Below are positions 1 through 9,069 of a stretch of 64,000 nt of DNA, piece after piece. The stretch comes from Gemella massiliensis (lineage in GTDB: Bacteria; Bacillota; Bacilli; Staphylococcales; Gemellaceae), in the NCBI RefSeq assembly GCF_900120125.1, contig NZ_LT635544.1, positions 531,004-595,003 on the forward strand, read 5' to 3'. The notes under the pieces are model-generated. The model saw only the letters and a list, made by a program, of their open reading frames with translations, did no database searches and was not told where the DNA came from. Both the position numbers and the translations under genes were made by a program. Numbering within the stretch: the first letter of the stretch is position 1; each line of letters opens with the position of its first letter.

Positions 1-1
1 A

Positions 2-442
2 AACTTACGCTACGGTCGTTTAGATGCAACTGATGAAGAGGTAATAGCTGCGGCTAAAGCGGCTCATATTCATCACTTCATTAAAACATTACCGGGTGGA
101 TACAATATGGAATTAAATGAAGAGGCTTCAAATATTTCGCAGGGTCAAAAACAACTTTTAACTATTGCACGTGCTATTTTGGCAGATAAACCGATTTTAA
201 TTCTTGATGAGGCAACTTCAAGTGTTGACACAAGAACAGAAGTGTTAATTCAAAAAGCGATGAACAAGCTGATGGAAGGGCGTACAACATTTGTTATTGC
301 TCATAGATTATCAACTATTAGAAATGCAGATAAAATTCTTGTTTTAAAAGATGGAGATATTATTGAACAAGGTAGTCATGATGAACTGTTAGAGAAAAAA
401 GGTTTCTATTCAGAATTATATCAAAGCCAATTTGCAGAATAA
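2..442 (+). CDS. ABC exporter ATP-binding domain, C-terminal part (gene cut by window edge)
   Basis: The open frame runs in from the left edge, so the ATG at 107 is internal. The segment holds the C-terminal half of an ABC ATPase: the signature motif in degenerate form (ISQGQ instead of LSGGQ), Walker [13 protein letters not shown] with its catalytic Glu, and the H-loop IAHR. Walker A and any membrane domain lie off the window. The sequence around [19 protein letters not shown] resembles the fused membrane/ATPase multidrug or lipid exporters (MdlB/BmrA-like). Such proteins work as dimers in the membrane; the substrate cannot be read here. A terminator hairpin follows the stop codon. Confidence 0.85.
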   Translation, partial: NLRYGRLDATDEEVIAAAKAAHIHHFIKTLPGGYNMELNEEASNISQGQKQLLTIARAILADKPILILDEATSSVDTRTEVLIQKAMNKLMEGRTTFVIAHRLSTIRNADKILVLKDGDIIEQGSHDELLEKKGFYSELYQSQFAE

Positions 443-443
443 A

Positions 444-484
444 AAATTCTCAGCGTCTTTTAGATTTAGATGCTGAGAATTTTA
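444..484 (+). terminator. Rho-independent terminator after the ABC exporter gene
   Basis: AAATTCTCAGC at 444-454 pairs with GCTGAGAATTT at 472-482 around a 17-base loop, directly after the stop codon at 440-442. Confidence 0.75.
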
Positions 485-510
485 ATTGTAAGAATTAATA
501 AATATAAGAA

Positions 511-543
511 AAATACTAAGCAGAGCCAATCCGCTTAGTATTT
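511..543 (-). terminator. Rho-independent terminator of the acidic-protein gene
   Basis: AAATACTAAGC (511-521) pairs with GCTTAGTATTT (533-543). Read on the minus strand the stem is followed by a T-rich run, which suits termination of the gene ending at 601. Confidence 0.65.
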
Positions 544-600
544 CGTTTTGTTTTTTATACTCCATATTTATTATGGAATTTTTATATTCATCTGTTAAAT

Positions 601-900
601 TTAGGCTTCGCCTATATTTTCTAACATTATCTGATCATTAGATATACTGACTTCATCGTACTCGAAGTCCTCATCAAAATCATATGAATATTCTTTATAA
701 AGAAACATCTCATTAGAGTAATCTAAAAATTTGTCATCATCAGCCGTTAAAAACTCAACCTCGTTAAAACTTTCATCAGCATAATCTGATAAAACTTCGT
801 CCTCATAATCTATTTCTGTATTAAAATCCTGGGAATATTCATCGTCTTGTGAGAAACAGAGGTCTGGTGACTCCAAACTAGATAAGTTCATAGTATACAT
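601..900 (-). CDS. small, extremely acidic hypothetical protein (99 aa)
   Basis: I do not recognise this protein. It has about 32 Asp/Glu residues, only two Lys, and no Arg or His, with many Tyr and Phe spread among the acids. No signal peptide, membrane span or known motif is visible. It is probably real because the ATG at 900 follows a strong AAAGGAG ribosome-binding site (minus strand) at good spacing, and a hairpin terminator follows the stop. It stands alone on the minus strand between two plus-strand genes. A nucleic-acid-mimicking or cation-binding role is conceivable from composition alone, but nothing supports a specific function. Confidence 0.6.
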   Translation of the reverse strand: MYTMNLSSLESPDLCFSQDDEYSQDFNTEIDYEDEVLSDYADESFNEVEFLTADDDKFLDYSNEMFLYKEYSYDFDEDFEYDEVSISNDQIMLENIGEA

Positions 901-1183
901 AAAAATCTCCTTTAGTTTTATTTTTTACCATTATACAAAATAATGGTAGTTTTTGCAAGAAAAACACTTATTTTTTAAGATTTTAAATTATATATTTATA
1001 TAATATATACTAGGTAACAAATAGAAATTTTAGTTTGTAAATTCAGTTTAAAGTATATAAAATATAATTTTAGTATTGAATAAGAAAACCAGAATATTTT
1101 AATTTATTAAAGATGTATTGTTACAAAAATATTAAAAGAATATTAATATGTTAAAAATTGTTTAAATAAAATTGATTTTTTTT

Positions 1184-1214
1184 TTGATATACATTAAAAT
1201 TAATGATGTATAAT
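1184..1214 (+). promoter_or_regulatory. possible promoter for the penicillin-binding protein gene
   Basis: TTGATA (1184-1189) and TATAAT (1209-1214, preceded by TG) are separated by 19 bases, slightly long. The rest of the 901-1246 gap is very AT-rich and shows nothing else I can name. Confidence 0.35.
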
Positions 1215-1246
1215 GTATTTAACATAATAAAGAGAAAGGATATATT

Positions 1247-3679
1247 ATGACAGAAAATAACAATGAGCGTTTATCAAGAAGAGATAGACATTCAAATGAT
1301 AAAAAAAATGTTACACCGGGAGGTTATATTTCACGTGGAAATAATAACCCAAACCAACGTCCTAGAGCGTTGGGAGAAGAGGTAATGAGAAGAAAATCTC
1401 AACGTTTGGGTGGCGGTGTGCCTAATGGTAGCCGTAGGGTATCTCAAGGGCGTAACGGTAATAATTCAGAAAATAATCAAAATTATTCAGGTGGAAATAA
1501 ACCACCGATAAGAAAATCTAATAGAATAAGTAATCCTAATAATAAAAAGAAAAAAAATTCAGTCTGGGCTAAGGTATTAAGATACGGATTGTATGCAACG
1601 AGTATTTTCATAATAACGGTGTTTTTCTTGTGCGTATTTTGGATTTTTCAAGCACCGGCATTTGATTCTAAAATTTTAGATAATAATTCCAGAACAGTTG
1701 TTTATGATGTAAACAACAACGAAGTAGCTAAATTAGGTAATCAGGTCGGAGAAAATATAGAAACTAAAGATATACCGGAACAAATGCAAAATGCTATTTT
1801 GGCAACTGAGGATAATAGATTCTTTGAACACGGTGCAGTAGATTATAGACGTCTAATCGGGGCTGTTGTATCAAATTTAACAAGCGGATTTGGTTCGCAA
1901 GGTGCTTCGACAATTTCTCAGCAACTTATAAAAAGAACATTTTTAGATGATAATAAGAGTGTTAAACGTAAGGTTCAGGAGGCATATCTTGCTTATAAAC
2001 TAGAGCAAAATTATGACAAAGAAACTATTTTCACGATGTATGTTAATAGAATCTACTATTCTGACGGAGTATATGGATTAAAAACAGCGGCTAAATATTA
2101 TTATAATAAAAATGTTAATCAGCTTACTTTACCGCAGATGGCATTACTTGCCGGACTACCTCAACATCCTAACACTTATAATCCTTATGATAATCCGGAA
2201 GCGGCAAAAACCAGACGTGATACTGTACTTCATTTGATGGAACGTCACGGTAAAATAACACAGGAAGAATTGACGGCGGCACAGAATACGGATGTTATGT
2301 CCGGAATTGTAAAACGTGATGAAACCAGTAGGGTGATATTGTCAAGCGAGTTCGATTCTAAATATACATCTTATATGAACCAAATTGTTAATGAGCTTAG
2401 AAACAGCAAAGAGTATAAGGATTATGAGGGGGATGTATTGAATTTAGGATTAAAAATATACACAAACTTTGATCCGAAAATACAAAGTACACTAAGTGAC
2501 AGTGTAACTTCAAACTATGTCGGTATAAAACAAGCAAGCAATGTTTCTATGGTTGTGTTAAATAATGAAAATAGTGGAATAGCGGCATTATATGGAGGAA
2601 AAAATCAGAAATTTAATGGTTATAATATTGCGACGCAGGCGAAACTGCAACCGGGGTCATCTATAAAACCTATACTGGCATACGGACCGGCGATAGAATA
2701 TTTAGGGTGGAATTCGGGGCAATTAATTGATGATACAAAAATTCAAGGTTCCAATATTCAAAACTGGGATAGAGTTTATCATGGGAAAGTCACTATGAAT
2801 AACGCCTTGACAATGTCGTACAATATTCCGGCTATTAGAACATATCAGCAAGTAGGCTTTGATAAAGTAAAACAATATGCGGCGAATGTTGGAATTGATA
2901 TAACGGATGATTCACTAACAACACCTATAGGCGGTAGTAAAGATGGTTTTTCACCGCTTCAAATGGCAGCTGCGTATGTCCCGTTTAGTAACGGAGGCTA
3001 TTACGCTACTCCTAAAACTATAAAAAAAGTATATGATAATGAAGGAAATGAAGTAAGAAGCTTCAGCAAAGATGATAAAAAACGAGTAATAAAAGAATCA
3101 ACAGCTTATATAATGACTTCAATGCTCCGAAATGTGGTTAATGGAACGGCACAATATGCCAGAGTGTCAGGTGCTGATATGGCTGTGAAAACCGGGACTA
3201 CAACTTTTGGAGAAGGAGAAGCAACAAAGTATGGTTTTGATATAAATAACTACTCCAAAGATTCTTGGACAATTGGTTATACAAGTAATTATACTTTGGC
3301 GGTGTGGCAAGGGTTTGATACCATAGATGGTCCAACTAAATACATGACACAACAAGATACACAAAAAACACAGATGTTGTATAGAGTTAATATGCAGAAT
3401 ATTGTTAAAATACACCCACCTAAAGGATTTACTGTACCAAAAGATGTGGGTTCTGTGAATGGAACTGTCAAAGTAATAAGTGATAGTGAACGACGAGAAA
3501 TAGAAGAGAGAACTAAGCGAAATCAAGAATCACAAAGAAGAGATGGTGACTTAAATAACGGTAACAGTCGAAATAATAGTTCAAACAATGATAATAATCG
3601 AAATCAAAGAAATCAATCAAGTGGCAATAATACCACGAGAAATAATATAAATGACAGTAACGGAGATAATGACGGATAA
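1247..3679 (+). CDS. pbp1A: bifunctional class A penicillin-binding protein (transglycosylase/transpeptidase)
   Basis: Polymerises lipid II into glycan strands and cross-links the peptides at the outer face of the membrane. Residues 1-105 are a basic, Asn-rich cytoplasmic tail, followed by one membrane span at about 111-135. The GT51 domain has the catalytic Glu188 in ATEDNRFF and the STISQQL motif near 221. The transpeptidase domain has SxxK at Ser471-Lys474, SYN at 524-526 and KTG at 648-650. The last 50 or so residues are a low-complexity Asn/Arg/Ser tail. All catalytic motifs are intact, and 810 aa is in the usual range. The start follows AGAAAGG at good spacing. It is transcribed alone and ends in a terminator. 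Confidence 0.95.
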   Translation: MTENNNERLSRRDRHSNDKKNVTPGGYISRGNNNPNQRPRALGEEVMRRKSQRLGGGVPNGSRRVSQGRNGNNSENNQNYSGGNKPPIRKSNRISNPNNKKKKNSVWAKVLRYGLYATSIFIITVFFLCVFWIFQAPAFDSKILDNNSRTVVYDVNNNEVAKLGNQVGENIETKDIPEQMQNAILATEDNRFFEHGAVDYRRLIGAVVSNLTSGFGSQGASTISQQLIKRTFLDDNKSVKRKVQEAYLAYKLEQNYDKETIFTMYVNRIYYSDGVYGLKTAAKYYYNKNVNQLTLPQMALLAGLPQHPNTYNPYDNPEAAKTRRDTVLHLMERHGKITQEELTAAQNTDVMSGIVKRDETSRVILSSEFDSKYTSYMNQIVNELRNSKEYKDYEGDVLNLGLKIYTNFDPKIQSTLSDSVTSNYVGIKQASNVSMVVLNNENSGIAALYGGKNQKFNGYNIATQAKLQPGSSIKPILAYGPAIEYLGWNSGQLIDDTKIQGSNIQNWDRVYHGKVTMNNALTMSYNIPAIRTYQQVGFDKVKQYAANVGIDITDDSLTTPIGGSKDGFSPLQMAAAYVPFSNGGYYATPKTIKKVYDNEGNEVRSFSKDDKKRVIKESTAYIMTSMLRNVVNGTAQYARVSGADMAVKTGTTTFGEGEATKYGFDINNYSKDSWTIGYTSNYTLAVWQGFDTIDGPTKYMTQQDTQKTQMLYRVNMQNIVKIHPPKGFTVPKDVGSVNGTVKVISDSERREIEERTKRNQESQRRDGDLNNGNSRNNSSNNDNNRNQRNQSSGNNTTRNNINDSNGDNDG

Positions 3680-3695
3680 TCTTACGATATACAAA

Positions 3696-3726
3696 GTAGA
3701 GCAAGATAAAATTGCTCTACTTTTTT
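3696..3726 (+). terminator. Rho-independent terminator after the PBP gene
   Basis: AGTAGAGCAA (3696-3705) pairs with TTGCTCTACT (3712-3721), a perfect 10-bp stem followed by TTTTT. Confidence 0.88.
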
Positions 3727-3825
3727 AATACTACACAAAAAAATAAATTTAGTGTACAATAGTATATATAAATTTTTCTTTTTAACTTATAAAAGAAAAA
3801 ATATTAATTCAATGGATGTGAAACT

Positions 3826-4686
3826 ATGAAAAAAAAATTAGTAATCATTACAGGAATAAGCGGGGCCGGTAAAAATACAGCTTTGGAGATTTTTGAAAAT
3901 CAGGGATACTTTTGTACAGATAATTTACCGGGATTGTTATTAGAAGATTTTCTTAGAATTATTGAAGAAAAAGATATAGATAAAATAGCAGTGAGTATTG
4001 ATATTCGAAGTAAACACCTTTTTGTTGATTTGAAAGAATTATTAAAAAAAGTACAAACCAGTGAATATTTTGATGTAAAAATAATATTTTTAGATAGCGA
4101 TGATCAAGTCCTTGTTAATCGTTTTAAAGAAACACGAAAAAATCATCCTCTATCTGTTAAATATAGTTTACTTGAAGGAATAAAGCGAGAAAGAGTAGTA
4201 ATGGCAGATGTAAAAGAAGTGGCAAATTATATTTATGACACTTCTAATTTTACCGTTAAAGATTTACAAACTAAAATTTTAGAAGATTTTGGTATTGAAA
4301 AAAGAAACAGTTATCATGTAACAATATCAAGTTTCGGTTATAAGTACGGTATTCCTATTGATGCGGATAATATCATTGATGTTCGATTTCTTAAAAACCC
4401 TTTCTATATTAAAGAGTTGAGAGAAAAGACCGGATGCTCAGAAGAAGTATTTAATTATGTTTTTTCAGATAAAGTAACCGCTGAATTTTATGATAAATTT
4501 AAAGAATTAATTTTTTATATGATTGATAAATACCAATACGAAGGGCGAGATAAAGTAGCAATAGCAATAGGTTGTACCGGCGGGAAACATCGTTCGGTTA
4601 GTATTGCAAGAAAATTACATGAAGATGTAAAAAATTTAGGTTATAGAGTGTATCTTGAACACAGAGATATTAATAAGGGTAGGTAG
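3826..4686 (+). CDS. rapZ: RapZ/YvcJ-type nucleotide-binding protein
   Basis: P-loop protein of the RapZ (YvcJ) family, 286 aa, full length. In Gram-negatives RapZ is an RNA-binding adaptor controlling glucosamine-6-phosphate synthase; in Bacilli the homologue binds and hydrolyses nucleotides and its role is less clear. Visible marks are the P-loop GISGAGK (residues 10-16), the following CTDNLPG segment, and the C-terminal CTGGKHRSV signature. The residue after the P-loop lysine is Asn17, where Ser or Thr is the rule. The stop lies 4 bases before yvcK, the usual pairing in Firmicutes. Confidence 0.92.
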   Translation: MKKKLVIITGISGAGKNTALEIFENQGYFCTDNLPGLLLEDFLRIIEEKDIDKIAVSIDIRSKHLFVDLKELLKKVQTSEYFDVKIIFLDSDDQVLVNRFKETRKNHPLSVKYSLLEGIKRERVVMADVKEVANYIYDTSNFTVKDLQTKILEDFGIEKRNSYHVTISSFGYKYGIPIDADNIIDVRFLKNPFYIKELREKTGCSEEVFNYVFSDKVTAEFYDKFKELIFYMIDKYQYEGRDKVAIAIGCTGGKHRSVSIARKLHEDVKNLGYRVYLEHRDINKGR

Positions 4687-4690
4687 AATA

Positions 4691-5674
4691 ATGAATAATA
4701 GAGTAAAAGTAGTAACTATCGGTGGTGGAACCGGTTTGTCGGTTTTGCTCCGTGGTTTAAAAAAATATCCATTGGATATAACGGCTGTTGTGACTGTTGC
4801 CGATGATGGAGGAAGTTCCGGAAAAATTCGCAGTGATATGAATATTCCTTCCCCCGGAGATGTCAGAAATGTAATAGCTGCTTTGTCAGATGTAGAACCA
4901 TATCTTGAAAAAATGTTTCAGTATCGTTTTGATTCTGGCGAAGTAAAGGGGCATCCGGTAGGTAATTTAATGCTTGCGGCAATGACGGATATATATGGGA
5001 ATTTTAGTACAGCTGTTCAAATTATGAGTAAAATTTTAAATGTCAGTGGAACAGTTTTACCGACAACCAATGAGATGGCAACATTAAATGCAGTGCTTAA
5101 AAGTGGAGAAATTATTCGAGGTGAATCATCAATTACAAAAGCAGGTGGAGAAATCGACAATGTCTATATAACGCCATCGAAAGTAAAGGCGAATGCGGAT
5201 GTTATTAAAGCAATAGAACATTGTGATTATATTGTGATGGGGCCGGGTAGTTTATATACATCTATTATTCCCAATTTGATGATATCAGGAGTATCAGAGG
5301 CTATTATTAAAAGCAGTGCAAAAAAAATGTATGTTTGTAATGTTATGACCCAACATGGCGAAACGGATAATTACACTGTATCAGATCATATAAAAGCAAT
5401 AAATAAACATATTGGGAAAAATATTTTTGATATTGTAATTGCAAATTCAAATGTATTTTCAAAAGAAATTTTGGAACGTTACAAAGAAGAACAACAAACC
5501 GCAGTGGAAATAGACAAAGAAGAAATTGCTACACTTGGGGTGGAATTAATAGAAAATAAAAACGTCGGTATCGTTGAAAATAATGTAATTCGGCACAATG
5601 CAGATAAGGTATCTGAATTAATTTACAATTATATTATAGACGATAAACCAACAATTATTTATAATAAAAGGTAA
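4691..5674 (+). CDS. yvcK: YvcK/CofD-like gluconeogenesis and cell-shape factor
   Basis: UPF0052/CofD-like protein that binds UDP-sugars; in B. subtilis it is needed for growth on gluconeogenic carbon sources and for normal cell wall and PBP1 placement. Motifs include GGGTGLS (residues 11-17), ADDGGSSGKIR, GDVRN, GHPVGNL and GPGSLYTS. I start at the ATG at 4691, preceded by a GGGTAGG ribosome-binding site inside the end of rapZ. An upstream TTG in frame would add 12 residues without homology support. The usual third gene of this operon, whiA, is absent and pgi follows instead. Confidence 0.93.
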   Translation: MNNRVKVVTIGGGTGLSVLLRGLKKYPLDITAVVTVADDGGSSGKIRSDMNIPSPGDVRNVIAALSDVEPYLEKMFQYRFDSGEVKGHPVGNLMLAAMTDIYGNFSTAVQIMSKILNVSGTVLPTTNEMATLNAVLKSGEIIRGESSITKAGGEIDNVYITPSKVKANADVIKAIEHCDYIVMGPGSLYTSIIPNLMISGVSEAIIKSSAKKMYVCNVMTQHGETDNYTVSDHIKAINKHIGKNIFDIVIANSNVFSKEILERYKEEQQTAVEIDKEEIATLGVELIENKNVGIVENNVIRHNADKVSELIYNYIIDDKPTIIYNKR

Positions 5675-5695
5675 TAAAATATAAGGAGAAGAAGA

Positions 5696-7045
5696 ATGCA
5701 CTTAAATTTTGATTATTCAAAAGCGTTAAATTTTTTTGATAAACAAGAAATGAAAAATATGGAAAGTTATGTAAAAGTAGCACATGATACTTTGCATAAC
5801 AAAACGGGAATAGGAAATGATTTTTTGGGCTGGTTAGATTTACCGACTAATTATGATAAAGAAGAATTTTCACGCATTAAAATAGCGGCTAAAAAAATTC
5901 AAGAGAACTCAGATGTATTAGTAGTAATCGGTATAGGTGGTTCATATTTGGGAGCAAGAGCGGCAATAGAAATGTTGAATGACAGTTTTTATAATTTTTA
6001 TGATAAAGGTAGAAAAACTCCGCAGGTGTTTTTTGTAGGAAATACTATTTCATCTACATATACGCAAGAATTAGTGAACTACTTAAAAACTACCAATAAA
6101 AACTTTTCAGTAAATGTAATTTCTAAATCAGGAACGACAACAGAACCGGCAATTGCGTTTCGTATTTTTAAAGAGTTGTTAGAAGAAAAATATGGGAAAG
6201 CGGGTGCAAAAGAAAGAATTTTTGCTACAACTGACAGAAGAAGAGGTGCATTGAAATCATTAGCTGACGATGAAGGATATGAAACATTTGTGGTACCTGA
6301 TGATGTAGGAGGACGTTTTACAGTATTAACGGCAGTAGGGTTATTACCAATAGCTGTGAGTGGTATTGATATTGACAAAATAATGTCAGGGGCTAAACTG
6401 GCACAAAATGAACTGGCAACAGCTGATTTATCTAAAAATATTGCCTATCAATATGCGGTAATGAGAAATATTTTACAACAAAAAGGTAAATTGATAGAAA
6501 TTTTAGTTTCTTATGAACCGTCGATGGTATACTTTAATGAATGGTGGAAACAGTTATTCGGTGAGTCGGAAGGTAAAGACGGTAAAGCGTTGTATCCGGC
6601 AAGTGTGTGTTTTTCAACGGATTTACATTCAATGGGGCAATATATTCAAGAGGGGCGTCGAATTTTGTTAGAAACTATTCTTAAAGTGAAAACTCCTAAC
6701 AAAGATATTGAATTAAAAGAAGCGGAGAACAACTTAGACGGTTTAAACTACTTGTCAGGTAAAACAATGAATTTTGTAAATACAAAGGCTTTTGAAGGAA
6801 CACTACTTGCTCATACTGATGGTGGTGTACCGAACTTTGTAATAGAATTACCGGATATGAGTGAGTTTACATTTGGATATTTAGTATACTTCTTTGAAAA
6901 AGCTGTTGCTATTTCCGGATATATGCAAGGATTAAATCCGTTTGATCAACCGGGGGTAGAAGCGTATAAGAAAAATATGTTTGCTCTATTAGGAAAACCT
7001 GGCTTTGAAGATTTAAGAAAAGAATTGGAGGAGAGATTAAAATAA
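5696..7045 (+). CDS. pgi: glucose-6-phosphate isomerase
   Basis: Interconverts glucose-6-phosphate and fructose-6-phosphate in cytoplasmic glycolysis. The 449-aa length fits the Bacilli type. Visible signatures are [12 protein letters not shown] near residue 80, [10 protein letters not shown] near 145, and PDDVGGRF with the sugar-binding region after it. The AAGGAGAA ribosome-binding site lies just before the ATG, and the gene starts 21 bases after yvcK, so co-transcription is likely. Its terminator downstream is split by an insertion sequence. Confidence 0.96.
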   Translation: MHLNFDYSKALNFFDKQEMKNMESYVKVAHDTLHNKTGIGNDFLGWLDLPTNYDKEEFSRIKIAAKKIQENSDVLVVIGIGGSYLGARAAIEMLNDSFYNFYDKGRKTPQVFFVGNTISSTYTQELVNYLKTTNKNFSVNVISKSGTTTEPAIAFRIFKELLEEKYGKAGAKERIFATTDRRRGALKSLADDEGYETFVVPDDVGGRFTVLTAVGLLPIAVSGIDIDKIMSGAKLAQNELATADLSKNIAYQYAVMRNILQQKGKLIEILVSYEPSMVYFNEWWKQLFGESEGKDGKALYPASVCFSTDLHSMGQYIQEGRRILLETILKVKTPNKDIELKEAENNLDGLNYLSGKTMNFVNTKAFEGTLLAHTDGGVPNFVIELPDMSEFTFGYLVYFFEKAVAISGYMQGLNPFDQPGVEAYKKNMFALLGKPGFEDLRKELEERLK

Positions 7046-7123
7046 AATATAAAAAGTGAACTGATAATAAATTTTAAGGCTCTGTGTCAAATACGGGGCA
7101 TGAGAAAAAATAAGGATAAAATG

Positions 7124-8525
7124 CTAAGCAATGCAGTGTTGCTTGGCATTTTTCAAAACGCCCTTAAAAGAAATATTATTTTTATACTCAGAAACAAATA
7201 ACCTAGAAACAACTAAAATGCGTAATCTAAAGTTATAAAAGCTATTATAACCATAAGAAACTCTCTTTAAAACCTTTATCTTATTATTAATACCCTCCAA
7301 AGAACCATTAGAGATAGAATACCTAACACTATTAAGCATATACTCTTTATGTTTTCTCATAGTATTAATAGCCTTACTAACACCATCAGATAAACCGATA
7401 GTAGATTTTTCAATTAATTCTTTAAACTCCAACTCATTTCTATACCTTATTGCATATCTAATATCCTGAACTCTCTCATAGCTAGCCTTAAATATACAAT
7501 CTAATCCTAATAAATAATCTAAAATATCACGTCTAGTAACTAAACTCCTAAAACTCCTATTAAAGAAAAACCTACCATGAGTAACATTACTTTCATCTTC
7601 TAATATTAACTTCCAATTATTTTTTAAAAGAGTATAATTAATACCTTTTTGTTTTTTGTAAATATTCATTAGCTTAACTCTAGTTCTATTAAGTTCTCTA
7701 TTAACATTTTGAATAAAGTTCTCTATTAACATTTTGAATAATATGAAACCTATCTATAACAATTTCAGCATTAGGAAACTTATTTCTAATCAACTTCATA
7801 TAAGGAGTATAAATATCAATACAAATAGCCTTAACATTACTTCTAGCCTCTTTAGAAAATCTGGAAAAATAATTATTTAAAATATACTCAGTTCTACCAT
7901 CAACTATATCAATAATCTCATGAGTTAAAGCATCTAAAAAAATAAAACTCATACCATTTTTACTATCTTTAGTAAACTTTAACTCATCAAAGCATAAATA
8001 CTCAGGTAAGGTATTATAGTTAAGAATGTCTACATGGGATTTACATTTATAAAGAGTTCTTATAACAGTATTAACCGATACATTATTCATTTTGGCTATT
8101 TGTTTAAAAGATAAAGTATCAGCTAAATCACTCATTATAGAAAACTTAACATTTTTAGAAATACTACAGTATTTATCTACAAAAGAAGTAGTAGCTACAA
8201 ATTTTTTATTACAAGTTTTACACTTGAAACGTTGCTTTCTTAGTTCCAAATAAGCAGGGATACCTGATATTTTTAATAGATTAATTCTAGTAAGTTCATT
8301 AAAGCCGTTTTTAACTACAGTATAACCTTTATTAAGACAACCACAGCATTCACACTTCTTGGGTTTATATGTTAAGGTACCTTTGAATACAAAGTACTTT
8401 TGATTATTTTTTATAGTTTCGTTATGTGTTTTCTCAATAGTTATATTTTTATCTTTTATTTGTAGTAGGTTTTTAATGAATTCTCCCTCTTTTATTTCTT
8501 TTGTTTTTGTGTTAAAATTATTCAT
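7124..8525 (-). pseudogene. ISL3-type transposase split by a 25-bp tandem duplication
   Basis: The N-terminal part (8525 down to 7701) has a Cys-rich zinc-binding region (CECCGC and CKTC motifs), a helix-turn-helix region, and the DDE-type core with FDELK and AICIDIYTPYMK, up to VIDRFHIIQNVNREL. There the frame runs into YSKC and stops. The rest (7732 down to 7124) restarts with IQNVNREL and continues NRTRVKLMNIYKK. Removing one copy of the duplicated 25 bp at 7691-7740 joins them into one protein of about 458 aa, the normal size for the family. It could be inactive, or rescued by frameshifting. Confidence 0.9.
7691..7740. repeat. 25-bp tandem duplication inside the transposase gene (IS copy 1)
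   Basis: Two exact units, 7691-7715 and 7716-7740, each beginning AAGTTCTCTATTAACATTTT on the plus strand. The 25-bp length shifts the reading frame by one. Confidence 0.95.
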
Positions 8526-8744
8526 GACAGATATCCTTTCATAGTTTATTTTTTTTGCACTTTAATTATATTGGATATTTGTCTTTTTGTATATTAAAAA
8601 ACAATACGAGGTATGGATTTTTTCCCATGCCCCGTATTTATTATACAACCAATTTTAATCAGTTCACTTTTAAGTTTTGTGAAGTACCGAAACATATTGG
8701 GAAATGTTTTATGTAACTTATACATAAATAAAAGAATATATATT

Positions 8745-8783
8745 ATAAAATAAAAATATGATAATAACATGTATCATCATATT
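8745..8783 (-). terminator. likely terminator of the tRNA cluster
   Basis: Downstream of tRNA-His on the minus strand, arms at 8755-8766 and 8772-8783 (AATATGATAATA against its near-perfect complement) form a 12-bp stem followed on the minus strand by a T-rich tail. Confidence 0.55.
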
Positions 8784-8802
8784 AAATACAATATTCAAAA
8801 AA

Positions 8803-8879
8803 TGGGGCGGCTGAAGGGAATCGAACCCTCGAATGTCGGAACCACAATCCGATGCGTTAACCACTTCGCCACAGCCGCC
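8803..8879 (-). tRNA. tRNA-His (GTG)
   Basis: The anticodon loop reads TTGTGGT. The 5' extra G paired with the discriminator C is present, as expected for tRNA-His, and CCA is encoded at 8803-8805. It is the last gene of the six-tRNA cluster. Confidence 0.95.
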
Positions 8880-8889
8880 ATAAAAAAAA

Positions 8890-8962
8890 TGCCTTGAGAC
8901 AGAGTCGAACTGCCGACACATGGAGCTTCAATCCATTGCTCTACAAACTGAGCTATCAAGGC
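8890..8962 (-). tRNA. tRNA-Phe (GAA), with G37
   Basis: The cloverleaf folds with acceptor GCCTTGA/TCAAGGC, anticodon stem ATGGA/TCCAT and loop TTGAAGC, giving anticodon GAA. Position 37 is G rather than the A usual in bacterial tRNA-Phe, so it cannot be prenylated by MiaA. CCA is not encoded. Confidence 0.9.
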
Positions 8963-8966
8963 AAAA

Positions 8967-9042
8967 TGGCGGTCCCGACGGGAATTGAACCCGCGATCTC
9001 CTGCGTGACAGGCAGGCGTGATAACCGCTACACCACGGGACC
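8967..9042 (-). tRNA. tRNA-Asp (GTC)
   Basis: Acceptor GGTCCCG, anticodon stem CCTGC/GCAGG around loop CTGTCAC, anticodon GTC. Discriminator G followed by encoded CCA (8967-8969). Confidence 0.95.
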
Positions 9043-9069
9043 TACTTTATACTCTTACTCTCAAAAAAA

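Larger units (their letters stand above)
7078..8650 (-). mobile_element. ISL3-family insertion sequence, copy 1
   Basis: 1573-bp element. The left end GGCTCTGTGTCAAATACGGG and the inverted right end GGTTGTATAATAAATACGGG form imperfect terminal repeats that both continue with GCATG. It is flanked by a perfect 8-bp target duplication, AATTTTAA, at 7070-7077 and 8651-8658. The transposase gene lies on the minus strand and is split. A hairpin at 7121-7149 overlaps the transposase stop and probably terminates its transcript. Copy 2 at 23106 differs at only a handful of positions. Confidence 0.95.
7052..8671 (+). terminator. pgi terminator hairpin split by an insertion sequence
   Basis: The left arm AAAAGTGAACTGAT (7052-7065) is the exact reverse complement of ATCAGTTCACTTTT (8658-8671). 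The arms are now about 1.6 kb apart because the ISL3-type element at 7078-8650 sits in the former loop. Removing the element and one copy of the 8-bp duplication restores a 14-bp stem with an 11-base loop and a T-rich tail. Confidence 0.85.

Noticed and set aside
3167..3704. Several minus-strand open frames opposite the PBP gene
   Set aside because: They are shadows of the coding strand, without ribosome-binding sites or protein-like composition.
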